Source: JAAFIP01 sp043747295
GTDB taxonomy: Bacteria; Pseudomonadota; Gammaproteobacteria; Burkholderiales; Burkholderiaceae_C
DNA length: 64,000 nt
Assembly: GCA_043747295.1 (NCBI GenBank)
Contig: JAYTPK010000052.1
Coordinates: 1 to 64,000, forward strand
Direction: 5' to 3'
In this document: positions 39,749-48,813 of the stretch, in pieces
How positions within the stretch are numbered: position 1 is the stretch's first letter
How the letters are laid out: each line of letters begins with the position of its first letter
The notes under the pieces: generated by a model
Told to the model about the DNA's origin: nothing
Database searches by the model: none
The model's input: the letters and a program-made list of their open reading frames with translations, nothing else
Translations under genes and position numbers: made by a program

Positions 39749-40582
39749 ATGAAAATCACCCTGCAGGCAACCAGTGCACGCCATCCAGCAGCCCAGGCCA
39801 GCGCGCCTGACGCTGTGCGTGGCGTACAGCTTAGCGTAGGGGCTGGCGAACATGTGGCCGTTATCGGCCCATCAGGTGCCGGTAAAACCACCTTGCTGCA
39901 TTTACTGGCCTGCGCGCTGAAACCCACTGCCGGTACGCTGCTGTTAGGCGATGCCAACCCATGGGCCTTAGCCATACCTGCACTGCAGCAGCTGCGCGGG
40001 CGTTTATTTTTAGCGCCACAGGTGCCGCCGTTGCCGCCGCGTCAGCGTGTGGTCACCGCTGTGCTGGCCGGGCGCTTACCACAGCAGGGCATGCTGGCCA
40101 GTTTGCGCAGCTTGTTTTATCCCACCGGTATTGCACTGGCCGACGCAGCATTAGCGCGCTTTGATTTGAGCGAAAAACTGTTTGACCGCGTAGACCGCTT
40201 ATCGGGCGGCGAGCGCCAGCGCGTGGGCTTGGCGCGCATTTTGGCATCGCAAGCCACGCTGCTGTTAGTGGACGAGCCGCTGTCTGCGCTAGACCCGTCA
40301 CGCAGCGAACAGGCCATTAGCGCGCTAACGCAAATCGCCACTGAGCGCGGTGCTACCCTAGTAGCCACTTTGCACCATGTGGAGATGGCGCTCAAGGCCT
40401 TCCCGCGCATCATCGGTATGCGTGATGGCCAGGTGGCGTTTGACTTGCCAGCAGGCCAGGTCACGCCGAAACATTTGCAAGACCTTTATGCGCAGCATCT
40501 GCATGAGTTGACCGGCCCTGCACCTGCCGCAGAAGACTTGGTGCCTACACCTGCAATGCCTGCGGTGATGCACTGCCGCTAA
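39749..40582 (+). CDS. ABC transporter ATP-binding protein (PhnC-like)
   Basis: 277 residues from ATG at 39749. Walker A is G-P-S-G-A-G-K-T near residue 45, the Q-loop is in F-L-A-P-Q, the signature is L-S-G-G-E-R-Q-R near residue 155, Walker B is L-L-L-V-D-E-P-L-S-A-L-D near residue 175 and the switch His is in T-L-H-H-V. It energises import with the two permeases downstream. No ribosome site is visible because the interspersed element lies immediately upstream, so expression may depend on coupling or leaderless-like initiation. Confidence 0.9.
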   Translation: MKITLQATSARHPAAQASAPDAVRGVQLSVGAGEHVAVIGPSGAGKTTLLHLLACALKPTAGTLLLGDANPWALAIPALQQLRGRLFLAPQVPPLPPRQRVVTAVLAGRLPQQGMLASLRSLFYPTGIALADAALARFDLSEKLFDRVDRLSGGERQRVGLARILASQATLLLVDEPLSALDPSRSEQAISALTQIATERGATLVATLHHVEMALKAFPRIIGMRDGQVAFDLPAGQVTPKHLQDLYAQHLHELTGPAPAAEDLVPTPAMPAVMHCR

Positions 40583-40608
40583 AGCCGCGGCTGACAGTGC
40601 TTTAAGCC

Positions 40609-41451
40609 ATGGCCACTAGTTCACTGCCTACACCTGCTGCCAGTTACCGCGACCCGGCATGGACTGGCCGCTTGTTTTGGATGTTGGCTGCCATTGTGCT
40701 GCTGTGGCCCATGCTGGTGCTGACTGAATTTAAAATCTGGACATTGTTTGAAGCTAGCAACTTAAAACCCACGCTGAAGTTTTTAAGTGATTTTTTCCCA
40801 CCCAAAATCGAAGGCGAATTTTTACTTTTGGTGGCTAAAGAAACCTGGCGCACCGTAGCCATTGCTACGGCAGGCATAGCACTAGCACTAGTACTGGCGG
40901 TACCTTTGGCGCTGCTGTCAGTGCGTGTGCTGTCGGTGTCTGCCCTAGCGGGCAAGATGAATGCACTGCCCTCAGTGCTGCGCACACTGCTGCGCTGGGT
41001 GATGGTGTTGCTGCGCAGTGTGCCTGAGCTAATTTGGGCGCTGGTGTTTGTACGCGTGGTGGGCCTGGGCCCCACGGCGGGCGTGATAGCCATTGCGCTG
41101 ACCTATGGCGGCATGTTGGGCAAGGTGTATGCCGAGATTTTAGAAAGTGGTGAGGGCCATGCCACGCAAAGCCTCATGCGCAATGGGTCTGGCCGCATGC
41201 AAGCGTTTTTCTACGCCCTATTGCCGCAAAACGCTGCCGAGCTGACCAGCTACACCGTGTACCGATGGGAATGCGCTATTCGCAGCTCTGCGGTGTTGGG
41301 TTTTGTAGGCGCAGGTGGCTTGGGCCAGCAGATGGATGCATCGATGAAAATGTTCAACGGCTCAGAGGTCTCCACCATGTTGATTGTTTTCATGTTGCTA
41401 GTGTGGCTGGCCGATAAAGCTAGCGCGTGGCTGCGCAAAGAGCTGGGTTGA
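40609..41451 (+). CDS. ABC transporter permease (PhnE-like), first
   Basis: A 280-residue inner-membrane protein with about six transmembrane segments, starting with L-F-W-M-L-A-A-I-V-L-L-W-P-M-L near residue 22. The cytoplasmic EAA-like coupling loop is E-S-G-E-G-H-A-T-Q-S-L-M-R-N-G-S near residue 185. It ends 8 bp before a second, related permease, so the importer probably uses a heterodimeric channel. Confidence 0.9.
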   Translation: MATSSLPTPAASYRDPAWTGRLFWMLAAIVLLWPMLVLTEFKIWTLFEASNLKPTLKFLSDFFPPKIEGEFLLLVAKETWRTVAIATAGIALALVLAVPLALLSVRVLSVSALAGKMNALPSVLRTLLRWVMVLLRSVPELIWALVFVRVVGLGPTAGVIAIALTYGGMLGKVYAEILESGEGHATQSLMRNGSGRMQAFFYALLPQNAAELTSYTVYRWECAIRSSAVLGFVGAGGLGQQMDASMKMFNGSEVSTMLIVFMLLVWLADKASAWLRKELG

Positions 41452-41458
41452 ACACACC

Positions 41459-42316
41459 ATGAGCCTGCCCACTACTGCTAACCCCACAGTTAACAAAGCT
41501 AGCGCGGCTAACGAACGCTTTAAGCTGCCGCCGCCGATGTTTGACGCGCGGTGCAAAGCATGCTGGTTTGTATTTGGACTGATCTGCTTAACCGTAGCCA
41601 GCTTTTGGACACTCGATCTGAAATGGGCACAATTTTTTAGCCTAGACGCAGCCCGCAAAATGGGTAAATTTATTGGCGAACTGCTGGTGCCAGAGACCAG
41701 CAGCAAGTTTTTAGCCAAGCTAGGTTGGGCTGCGCTGGAAACGCTGGCCATGAGCGCCTTGGGCACGGTGATAGCCGCCGTACTGGGCCTGGCCTTAGCC
41801 TTGCCCGCCAGCAAAGTGCACGCAAACGACCCAGCGCGTTGGCGCGGTATCACCCGACTCGTGCTAAACGCTTTGCGCAGCATCCCCGAGCTGGTGTGGG
41901 CAGCGCTGCTGCTGATCAGCGCAGGCCTGGGGCCGTTTGCAGGCACACTGGCACTAGCGCTGCACACAGCCGGTGTGCTGGGCCGCTTATTTGCCGAAAG
42001 CCTTGAAAACGCCCCCGCAGGCCCCGCGTTTGCGCTGCGCACACGCGGCGTTTCCGAAGGCCGCGTGTTTTGGTACGCCACCTTTCCGCAGGTGCTACCG
42101 CAACTACTGAGCTACACCCTCTACCGCTGGGAAAATAACATCCGCGCCGCCGCCGTGCTAGGCGTGGTGGGCGCAGGCGGTTTGGGCCAGATGCTGGCCT
42201 TTCACATGGGGCTGTTTCAAATGCAAGAGACCAGCAGCATTTTGATTGCTATGATTTTACTGGTGGCGCTGGTGGATGCCGCCAGCTATTGGTCGCGGCG
42301 GGTGATGACAAGGTAA
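41459..42316 (+). CDS. ABC transporter permease (PhnE-like), second
   Basis: A 285-residue paralogue of the preceding permease, sharing F-x-x-L-x-P-E/S-x-x-x-K-F-L, R-S-I/V-P-E-L-V/I-W-A and Y-R-W-E-x-x-I-R. The EAA-like loop is E-S-L-E-N-A-P-A-G-P-A-F near residue 180. The N-terminus is longer and hydrophilic. Last gene of the putative selenium importer operon (binding protein, ATPase, two permeases). Confidence 0.9.
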   Translation: MSLPTTANPTVNKASAANERFKLPPPMFDARCKACWFVFGLICLTVASFWTLDLKWAQFFSLDAARKMGKFIGELLVPETSSKFLAKLGWAALETLAMSALGTVIAAVLGLALALPASKVHANDPARWRGITRLVLNALRSIPELVWAALLLISAGLGPFAGTLALALHTAGVLGRLFAESLENAPAGPAFALRTRGVSEGRVFWYATFPQVLPQLLSYTLYRWENNIRAAAVLGVVGAGGLGQMLAFHMGLFQMQETSSILIAMILLVALVDAASYWSRRVMTR

Positions 42317-42400
42317 TGATGATTCAGTAATGATGATGCAGTAGTGATGACGAAGTAGTGATGCGCATGTACTAATGAACAGGTAATGAGCCTTTGAGAA
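42317..42400. repeat. Degenerate short tandem region
   Basis: Several imperfect copies of an AGTAATGATGATGCAGTAGT-like unit between convergent operons. Many ATG/TGA/TAA combinations but no gene. Confidence 0.55.
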
Positions 42401-42410
42401 CTTGTGGTAA

Positions 42411-43184
42411 TTAAGCCGTCCACGCCACTGCTTTGGCCAGCCTTTCAAAAGCCAAGTCCACCACTATGGCAAGCATCGCTACCAACAAGGCGCCTTGCAG
42501 CACATAAGCGGTGTTAAAACCGCTCAAGCCTACGATGATGGGCGAGCCTAGTGTTTTAGCACCTACGGTAGATGCAATGGCGGCTGTACCAATATTGATA
42601 ATGACCGAAGCACGCACCCCGGCTAACCACACAGGCAACGCCAGCGGCATCTCTACTTGGCGTAGGCGCTGCCAAGACGACATGCCCATGCCGTCAGCAG
42701 ATTGGCTCACTGATATAGGCACTGACTGCAAGCCCACTATGGTGGATTGCAACACTGGCAGCGTGCCATATAGCGCCAAGGCAATCAACGCTGGTAGCTC
42801 ACCAAAGCCTACAACTGGCACCGCAATTGCAAGTACCGCCACAGGTGGAAAGGTTTGCCCCATAGACGCTAGAGCCTGCACAATGGATTCAAACTCTCGG
42901 CCCACGCGGCGGGTAACGTACACGCCCGCTGCACTGCCTACCAATACGGCAATACCACTGGAGATGCCCACCAGCTTGCAGTGCTGCCACAGCAGCTGGG
43001 CGAACGGTTCTTGCACATACATCGGGCGCTGAATACTGGGAAACAGTGCGTGAAACAACGGTGCTGAATGCGGCAGTGCAAGTAACAAACTAAATAGGGC
43101 CATAGCAGCCCACAGCAAGGGGTCGCGCCACCAGCCTGCACTTGGGCGCACAGGCTGTGTTTCAGCGGCGTGGTTTAGCATCAC
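42411..43184 (-). CDS. Osmoprotectant-type ABC transporter permease (OpuCB/YehY-like)
   Basis: A 257-residue inner-membrane protein with about five transmembrane segments. The typical family loop is M-G-Q-T-F-P-P-V-A-V-L-A near residue 110, and the coupling loop around residues 160-180 is Q-S-A-D-G-M-G-M-S-S-W-Q-R. The last segment, N-I-G-T-A-A-I-A-S-T-V-G-A, is characteristic of betaine/choline permeases. Its start overlaps the ATPase stop by four bases. Confidence 0.88.
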   Translation of the reverse strand: MMLNHAAETQPVRPSAGWWRDPLLWAAMALFSLLLALPHSAPLFHALFPSIQRPMYVQEPFAQLLWQHCKLVGISSGIAVLVGSAAGVYVTRRVGREFESIVQALASMGQTFPPVAVLAIAVPVVGFGELPALIALALYGTLPVLQSTIVGLQSVPISVSQSADGMGMSSWQRLRQVEMPLALPVWLAGVRASVIINIGTAAIASTVGAKTLGSPIIVGLSGFNTAYVLQGALLVAMLAIVVDLAFERLAKAVAWTA

Positions 43185-44113
43185 ACCCTTTGCGCGAAAA
43201 TATCTGCGGCATGCACCACGCCAGCATGCTTGCCCGCGCCGTCTACTACATTGACCTGCGCTACGCCATGCACCGCCATGAAGGAGACTATTTCACGCAG
43301 TGTTGTGTCGCACGGCAAACTAGGGCCCGGCACAGCGGTTTGATCGCGCGCCAGTGTTTGTGCGCTTTTAAGTGATAGCAGCTTGATGCCTCTGTCACTG
43401 CGGCCCACAAATTCGATAACAAAATCATTTATGGGTGCGGCTAGCAGTTCTAGCGGTGAGCCTACTTGTACAATGCGCCCTTGGTCTAGTAATACGATTT
43501 TGGTGGCTAACAGCAAAGCTTCATCAATGTCGTGTGTGACTAAGACAATAGTTTTTCCAGACACTTGGTGTACGCGCTTCATCTCTAGTTGCAGCGCGCT
43601 GCGGGTGGCAGGGTCGAGCGCGCCAAAGGGCTCGTCCATCAGCAACACTTGTGGATCAGCGGCTAATGCGCGTGCTACGCCTATGCGCTGCTGCTGTCCA
43701 CCTGAGAGCTGGTGGGGGTAGCGGTTGCGGTATTGTTCTGGGTCAAGCTGAAAAAGCTGCAGCAGCTCGGTTACGCGCTGTTTTATTTTTTGGTCACTCC
43801 AGCCCAGCATCTGCGGGACGGTGGCGATATTGCGTTCTACGGTCCAATGCGGAAACAAACCTACTGACTGGATGGCATAGCCCATGCGCAGCCTCAACTG
43901 GCGCACTTTAAATTTATAAATTTCTTCGCCATTGAGTAAAATTTTTCCTGTGTCATGGTCTTCCATACGGTTGATCATTTTGAGCAACGTGGATTTGCCT
44001 GACCCTGAAGAACCGATGACGACCAAAAATTCACCGCGCGCAATAGTTAAATTTAGCCGGTCAACCGCATTGATGCCGTCGTAAGACTTAGAAATATTGA
44101 CGAATTCGATCAT
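43181..44113 (-). CDS. Osmoprotectant-type ABC transporter ATPase with CBS domain (OpuCA/YehX-like)
   Basis: A 310-residue protein. Walker A is G-S-S-G-S-G-K-S-T near residue 34, the signature is L-S-G-G-Q-Q-Q-R near residue 137, Walker B is V-L-L-M-D-E-P-F-G-A-L-D near residue 157. The C-terminal roughly 60 residues form a CBS-like module (T-L-R-E-I-V-S-F-M-A-V-H-G-V-A-Q-V-N-V-V-D), which senses ionic strength or ligand in OpuA/OpuC ATPases. Coupled by four-base overlaps to genes on both sides. Confidence 0.92.
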   Translation of the reverse strand: MIEFVNISKSYDGINAVDRLNLTIARGEFLVVIGSSGSGKSTLLKMINRMEDHDTGKILLNGEEIYKFKVRQLRLRMGYAIQSVGLFPHWTVERNIATVPQMLGWSDQKIKQRVTELLQLFQLDPEQYRNRYPHQLSGGQQQRIGVARALAADPQVLLMDEPFGALDPATRSALQLEMKRVHQVSGKTIVLVTHDIDEALLLATKIVLLDQGRIVQVGSPLELLAAPINDFVIEFVGRSDRGIKLLSLKSAQTLARDQTAVPGPSLPCDTTLREIVSFMAVHGVAQVNVVDGAGKHAGVVHAADIFAQRV

Positions 44114-45321
44114 GCCAATACACCTTGGTGCGCAGGTTGCACCGTGTGGCTTGCGCGAAAGGTAAACTGAATTAACAGCTTGAAAAGTGCATCAGTTATC
44201 AAAGCCAAGGCCACAATGGGCGCCACGCCCAGCAGCACCAGGTCTTGCGCACTGCTGAACAAGCCTTCAAACATAATGGCCCCTAAGCCACCCGCGCCAA
44301 TCAGTCCCGTGACGGTGGCCATGCCCACGGCCGCAATGGTGGCGCTGCGCACGCCAGACAAAAGCACAGGCAGGGACAGAGGCAGTTTTACCCGCCAAGC
44401 CAGTTGAGCGGGTGACATACCCATCCCGCGTGCAGCGTTCACCACGGCAGAAGGCACTTGGTCCAGGCCTGCCAACGTACCACGCACTACAGGCAATAGG
44501 CTGTACAGAACCAGCGCAATCACACCCGGCGCTAGGCCCACGCCGCTAATGCCCATCTGCGCAAGAGCTGGAAAGTTAGTTGCCAGCAGGGCCAGAGGTG
44601 TCATCAACAGGCCAAACAGTGCAATCGACGGAATAGTTTGAATGATGTTGAGCACAGCAAACACTTTGCCATTTGCACTGCGTTGCTGGTGCACCCACCA
44701 CCCCATAGGTATGCCTATCACCAAGGTGGGCAACATGGTGAGCAGAACAATTTGCACATGCCGCCAGATAGCCGCACCGAAAATATCAGCCCGATTGAAA
44801 TACTCTTTCATGATCGATAGCTCATCACACCAACCTGTGGTGAGCATTAACGTAATCAGCAGCAGCGTAACTGCAGTGAGTGCGGCGCGAGGTAGCAGAC
44901 GTGCGCGCAAGCGCTGCATGCAATCAGCTGCTAACAACCAAGCCAGAACCACAAGACACCAAAATGCAGCACCTAGTGAAGTGCGTGCTATGGGCGATTG
45001 GGTTAGCGCAACATGCTGCGCGGATCCTCCTGCCAAAGCCAGTAGAAAAACTATCAGCATGCAAGCAAAACTTGTGCGCAACCAAAGGATTAACTGGCTA
45101 GAACGCAGCACACAGCCAATCAGGTTGAGTACCAGTATCAATAAGAAACTTGCCCAAATCGCAGACGGTGAAGTTTGCAATACTTCCCATGCCGTCACTG
45201 CTTGGCCGGACAGCATACGGTTAGGTGCGCTGCGCATCAACGGCAGCCAAGCTACTGCACCTGCACCTAGCAGAACCAGCGTACTGCTAACGGGGTTAAA
45301 AGCCAACGCAGCGAGGCGCAC
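44110..45321 (-). CDS. Osmoprotectant-type ABC transporter permease, long form (YehW/YehY-like)
   Basis: A 403-residue permease. About 180 N-terminal residues form extra membrane helices ahead of the standard permease module, as in YehY-type subunits. The core has I-I-Q-T-I-P-S-I-A-L-F-G-L near residue 230, the coupling loop A-R-G-M-G-M-S-P-A-Q-L-A-W-R near residue 300 and A-V-G-M-A-T-V-T-G-L-I-G-A-G-G-L-G near residue 335. Works with the other permease as a heterodimer. Confidence 0.88.
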   Translation of the reverse strand: MRLAALAFNPVSSTLVLLGAGAVAWLPLMRSAPNRMLSGQAVTAWEVLQTSPSAIWASFLLILVLNLIGCVLRSSQLILWLRTSFACMLIVFLLALAGGSAQHVALTQSPIARTSLGAAFWCLVVLAWLLAADCMQRLRARLLPRAALTAVTLLLITLMLTTGWCDELSIMKEYFNRADIFGAAIWRHVQIVLLTMLPTLVIGIPMGWWVHQQRSANGKVFAVLNIIQTIPSIALFGLLMTPLALLATNFPALAQMGISGVGLAPGVIALVLYSLLPVVRGTLAGLDQVPSAVVNAARGMGMSPAQLAWRVKLPLSLPVLLSGVRSATIAAVGMATVTGLIGAGGLGAIMFEGLFSSAQDLVLLGVAPIVALALITDALFKLLIQFTFRASHTVQPAHQGVLA

Positions 45322-45332
45322 AAAAAACCGAA

Positions 45333-46268
45333 TTACTTCAACAAGCCTTTAGACTTTAAATAGTCACTCGCTACTTTTTTAGCGTCTTGGCCTTCGATTT
45401 GAATTTTGGCATTTAGCGCTTGCAGCGTAGGGCCATCTAGTGTTTTAAACACTGGCGCCAAGATCGTTTGGATGCTCGGATTTTTGGCCAATACTTCGGC
45501 GCGAACGGTGGCTGCCGGCGCGTAGATGGGCTGCACGCCTTTGGTGTCTTCCATGATGACTAAGCCCAAAGCCGCCAATGGCCCATCAGTTCCGTAAGCC
45601 ATGGCAGCGTTAACACCAGAGGTTTTTTCAGCCGCAGCGCGAATAGTGACTGCGGTATCGCCGCCAGCCAACGTCAAAATTTGTTCGGGTTTAAGCTTGA
45701 AGTTATATGCTGTTTGAAAAGCTGGCATGGCATCAACACGTTCTACGAACTCTGCCGACGCTGCCAGCTTAAACTGACCGCCGCCGTTGATCCACTTGGC
45801 CATATCGTCCAGCGTTTTTAGCTTGTTGGTGGTGGCTATATCTTTGCGCACTGCGATTGCCCAAGTGTTGTTGGCCGGGGCAGGCTCTAGCCATACCAGT
45901 TTATTTTTCTCCATATCGAGTGCTTTCACGCGCTCGTAGCCTGCCTTGGAATTTTTCCACGCGGGGTTAGATTCATCGGCAAATATGAAAGCGCCGTTGC
46001 CAGTGTATTCGGGGTAAATGTCGATTTCACCTGCGGTGATGGCACCACGCAGCACTTTAGTGTTGCCTAATGAAGTTTTGTTTTCAATTTTCACGCCACC
46101 GGCTTCCAGGGCCAACACAATCATGTTGCCCAGCAGCTTGCCTTCGGTATCAATCTTAGAGCCTACGCGCACAGCTGCAGTTTGCGCGAGGGCAACACTG
46201 TCGATGAAGCTGGCGGTCATTAAACCTGCAGCCAAAGCAATGAATTTTTTTCGGTGAAGTGTTTGCAT
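45333..46268 (-). CDS. Osmoprotectant/betaine-type ABC substrate-binding protein (OsmF/YehZ-like)
   Basis: A 311-residue periplasmic protein with signal peptide cleaved near V-A-L-A-Q. The mature part begins V-R-V-G-S-K-I-D-T-E-G-K-L-L-G and contains the family motif I-D-I-Y-P-E-Y-T-G-N-G near residue 97. The tyrosine and tryptophans that cage quaternary ammonium ligands in this fold could include W-L-E-P-A and the Y-T region. It heads a four-gene operon. Homologues include OsmF/YehZ and the ergothioneine-binding EgtU, so a betaine such as ergothioneine, selenoneine or hercynine is a candidate ligand; glycine betaine is the ordinary guess. Confidence 0.9.
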   Translation of the reverse strand: MQTLHRKKFIALAAGLMTASFIDSVALAQTAAVRVGSKIDTEGKLLGNMIVLALEAGGVKIENKTSLGNTKVLRGAITAGEIDIYPEYTGNGAFIFADESNPAWKNSKAGYERVKALDMEKNKLVWLEPAPANNTWAIAVRKDIATTNKLKTLDDMAKWINGGGQFKLAASAEFVERVDAMPAFQTAYNFKLKPEQILTLAGGDTAVTIRAAAEKTSGVNAAMAYGTDGPLAALGLVIMEDTKGVQPIYAPAATVRAEVLAKNPSIQTILAPVFKTLDGPTLQALNAKIQIEGQDAKKVASDYLKSKGLLK

Positions 46269-46407
46269 AAAGAGCCCTGCCTTTGTGTTGTACGCAAACT
46301 ATTAGATAACAAACGGATTGTCTTTTTTTAATTAAGCCCAAGACCAATCGTATTATCTTGTTACCCAATGCATCACTTGAATCCTTAAATGGCGAGTTTG
46401 GCAGAGC

Positions 46408-46962
46408 TTACCAGCCCGATGTTCCTGGCTCACCTTTGAAGGGGCCTACTAGCTCAGGAGTAATCCAGCCGCCATAAAAGCCACCGGGCTGTGGTTGCGC
46501 CCTTGCGCCATCCACGGTGCAGTGCAAGTGCGCAGGGTAAAAAGCCACGCAGTCGGCCAGAGCCTGGGCGCTGTCAAAGGGCGATGGGTAGCTCCAAGCC
46601 ACGTGCGCAAGGCTACGTTCACCATCAACCAGTGACCAGTACTTGGCAGGGCCTTTCCATTCACACATGGATGTGCCCTGCGCATTGACCAGTAGTTGGC
46701 TAGTTACATCGGCCCAAGGGATGTAGAAACTTGGCGGGTGCGATGTTTCTAACACCAGCACGCAGCGCTTGGATTGAGCAACCAGCGTACCACCCCAACG
46801 GACGATCACTTCGCGCGTGTCGCGCACCAACTGTGGTGGGCGGGGAAAACTCCACACTGACACCTGCCCCTGCTGGGGCTTTTGAGCGAAAGGTGGGAGG
46901 TCTGCACCTCGCCAAAGCCATTGATCACGGGCAGCTTGCAGCCCATCGGGATCGCTCGCCAT
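46408..46962 (-). CDS. DUF427 domain protein
   Basis: A 184-residue cytoplasmic protein carrying the DUF427 fold. Motifs: V-R-D-T-R-E-V-I-V-R-W-G-G near residue 45, L-E-T-S-H-P-P-S-F-Y-I-P near residue 71, C-E-W-K-G-P-A-K-Y-W near residue 99 and F-Y-P-A-H-L near residue 140. It ends with G-G-F-Y-G-G-W-I-T-P. The family is uncharacterised, and context with the acyl-CoA ligase 23 bp upstream does not define a role. Confidence 0.88.
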   Translation of the reverse strand: MASDPDGLQAARDQWLWRGADLPPFAQKPQQGQVSVWSFPRPPQLVRDTREVIVRWGGTLVAQSKRCVLVLETSHPPSFYIPWADVTSQLLVNAQGTSMCEWKGPAKYWSLVDGERSLAHVAWSYPSPFDSAQALADCVAFYPAHLHCTVDGARAQPQPGGFYGGWITPELVGPFKGEPGTSGW

Positions 46963-46985
46963 GGGTGTGCTCCATTAATCGGCTA

Positions 46986-48689
46986 TCAGCCTTGGTGCCA
47001 CACCACTTTGCTGCGGGCTTTAGTCCAAGTCTCAAAGTAGTCGCCATAGTGCTTCTCCACCACATTGCGTTTGATCTTGAGTGTGGGTGTGACAAAGCCG
47101 CTCTCGACCGTCCACTGCTCGGGCACGACCACTACAAAGTCTAGGCGCTCATGCGGGTCTAGCGTTTCGTTGACGACTTTCAGGTGGTCTTCTAGCTCGG
47201 TGGTAAATTCTTTGCGAGCGTCTGCATTTTTCAACTCGTCCCACTGACCTGCGGGCAGCATGGCTAGTGCGAACGGTTGTGGAAATGCCACGCCAGATAC
47301 TAAACAAGCTTCGATTTTGGTAAATGCGCTGAGCTTGGTTTCAATCGGCGCGGGCGATACGTACTTGCCTTTACTGGTTTTAAACTGCTCTTTGGCGCGG
47401 CCTACAATTTTTAAACGGCCCTGCTCGTCCATGACGCCCAGGTCACCAGTTTTTAACCAACCGTCTTCCGTCATGGTTTCAGCGGTTTTGTCGGGCTCTT
47501 TGTAGTAGCACTGCATGTGTGCGGGGCCACGGGTTTGTACCTCACCTTCGGGTGACAGCCTGATCTCGCAGCAGGCTGAAGGATTACCCACGTAGCCTAT
47601 GCGTGACCTGCCGGGGAAAGATGCAGTGGCGAAGGCAAACTGCTCGGTCATGCCATAGCCTTCAAGCAGCTCTAAGCCTAGTTTGCGGTACCAAGACATC
47701 ACCTCGGGTGGTAGCGGGGCTGCACCCGTGCCCGCTACACGCATGCTGTCCATGCCCAATTGCTTTAAAATTTTCTTTTTGACGATGCCGCCCAAGATGG
47801 GGATGGACAGTAATCGGTCGAGTTTTTTGGCTGGCATTTTTTTGAAAACACCTTGCTGAAACTTCACCCACAGACGCGGCACCGAGAAGAAAATGGTAGG
47901 ACGTGCGCGCTGCAGATCGAGCAAAAAGCTGTCTAAGCTTTCGGCAAAAAAGATGTGCATGCCGTGGTACAAACATTGGCCTTCGACTAGGCAGCGCTCG
48001 GCCACGTGGGCCAGCGGCAGGTACGACAGCATGCGGTCTGCGGTGCTGGTTTGTATGTTGTCCACCAAGGCTATGGCGGTGTGGCTAAACGACTCAAAAC
48101 CGTGCACTGCGCCCTTGGGCATACCGGTGGTGCCTGATGTGTAGATGATGGTGGCCACACCGTCGCCTGCAAAGGTGGGGCTTTCTTTCATCGGCTGGTT
48201 GGTTTTGATGATGTCTTCCCACGCGGTGTAGCCCGGCATGCCAGGCTTAGCGTCGCACAGCGGTGTGGTGATGCACGGCATGCCTTCAGGGATGCCGGGC
48301 TGCATCGACTTCCAGTCGTCTAACTTGCCGACGATGCACAGCTTGGTCTCAGAGTGGGCCATGATCTGGCGCACGGTTTCGGCCACTAGGTTGGGGTAGA
48401 TGGGCACGCTGACGTAGCCGGCCATCCACACGGCCAAGTCAGCCATGATCCACCAGGCGGTGTTTTTGCTCATGATGGCGATGCAGGCACCGTCGCCGTA
48501 GTTTTGCGCCTTCAGGTAGGTGGCCATGCGACGGGTCTCGTCCATGGCCTGTGCCCAGGTCCAGTCGCGCACCACGCCGCCGCCCATGGGCTGGGTAAAC
48601 AATATCTCGTTGGCGCGGGCTTTTTCCCAGTGGTAGGCGCGCTGTAGGGGCAGATGGGAAGGATCAAGCGCTTTGGTGGCGGTAGGCAT
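46986..48689 (-). CDS. Long-chain acyl-CoA ligase (AMP-forming)
   Basis: A 567-residue member of the ANL superfamily. Motif A3 is I-I-Y-T-S-G-T-T-G-M-P-K-G near residue 188. The aromatic region is G-Y-G-M-T-E-Q-F-A near residue 345. The ATP-binding T-G-D-L-G-V near residue 418 and K-I-V-G-R-A-K-E-Q-F-K-T-S-K-G-K-Y-V-S-P near residue 430 form the hinge. Nearest in style to fatty-acid ligases of the long-chain eukaryote-like type (FAA/ACSL). It activates a carboxylic acid, presumably a fatty acid, to the acyl-CoA. Confidence 0.9.
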   Translation of the reverse strand: MPTATKALDPSHLPLQRAYHWEKARANEILFTQPMGGGVVRDWTWAQAMDETRRMATYLKAQNYGDGACIAIMSKNTAWWIMADLAVWMAGYVSVPIYPNLVAETVRQIMAHSETKLCIVGKLDDWKSMQPGIPEGMPCITTPLCDAKPGMPGYTAWEDIIKTNQPMKESPTFAGDGVATIIYTSGTTGMPKGAVHGFESFSHTAIALVDNIQTSTADRMLSYLPLAHVAERCLVEGQCLYHGMHIFFAESLDSFLLDLQRARPTIFFSVPRLWVKFQQGVFKKMPAKKLDRLLSIPILGGIVKKKILKQLGMDSMRVAGTGAAPLPPEVMSWYRKLGLELLEGYGMTEQFAFATASFPGRSRIGYVGNPSACCEIRLSPEGEVQTRGPAHMQCYYKEPDKTAETMTEDGWLKTGDLGVMDEQGRLKIVGRAKEQFKTSKGKYVSPAPIETKLSAFTKIEACLVSGVAFPQPFALAMLPAGQWDELKNADARKEFTTELEDHLKVVNETLDPHERLDFVVVVPEQWTVESGFVTPTLKIKRNVVEKHYGDYFETWTKARSKVVWHQG

Positions 48690-48813
48690 AAGGTACTCCG
48701 AGGTGTTTTAATTACTAGGGCACTACATTAGCCGATAAATCTGCCTTTGTATCTCATAGTTGTCCCTAATGGTGGACATTGCGTGCACCGCACATACACG
48801 GGTTGGGTGTGTA

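Noticed and set aside
47019..47044. TAGTCCAAGT match inside the acyl-CoA ligase gene
   Set aside because: Only the first 10 bases match the interspersed element; the rest encodes normal ligase sequence.
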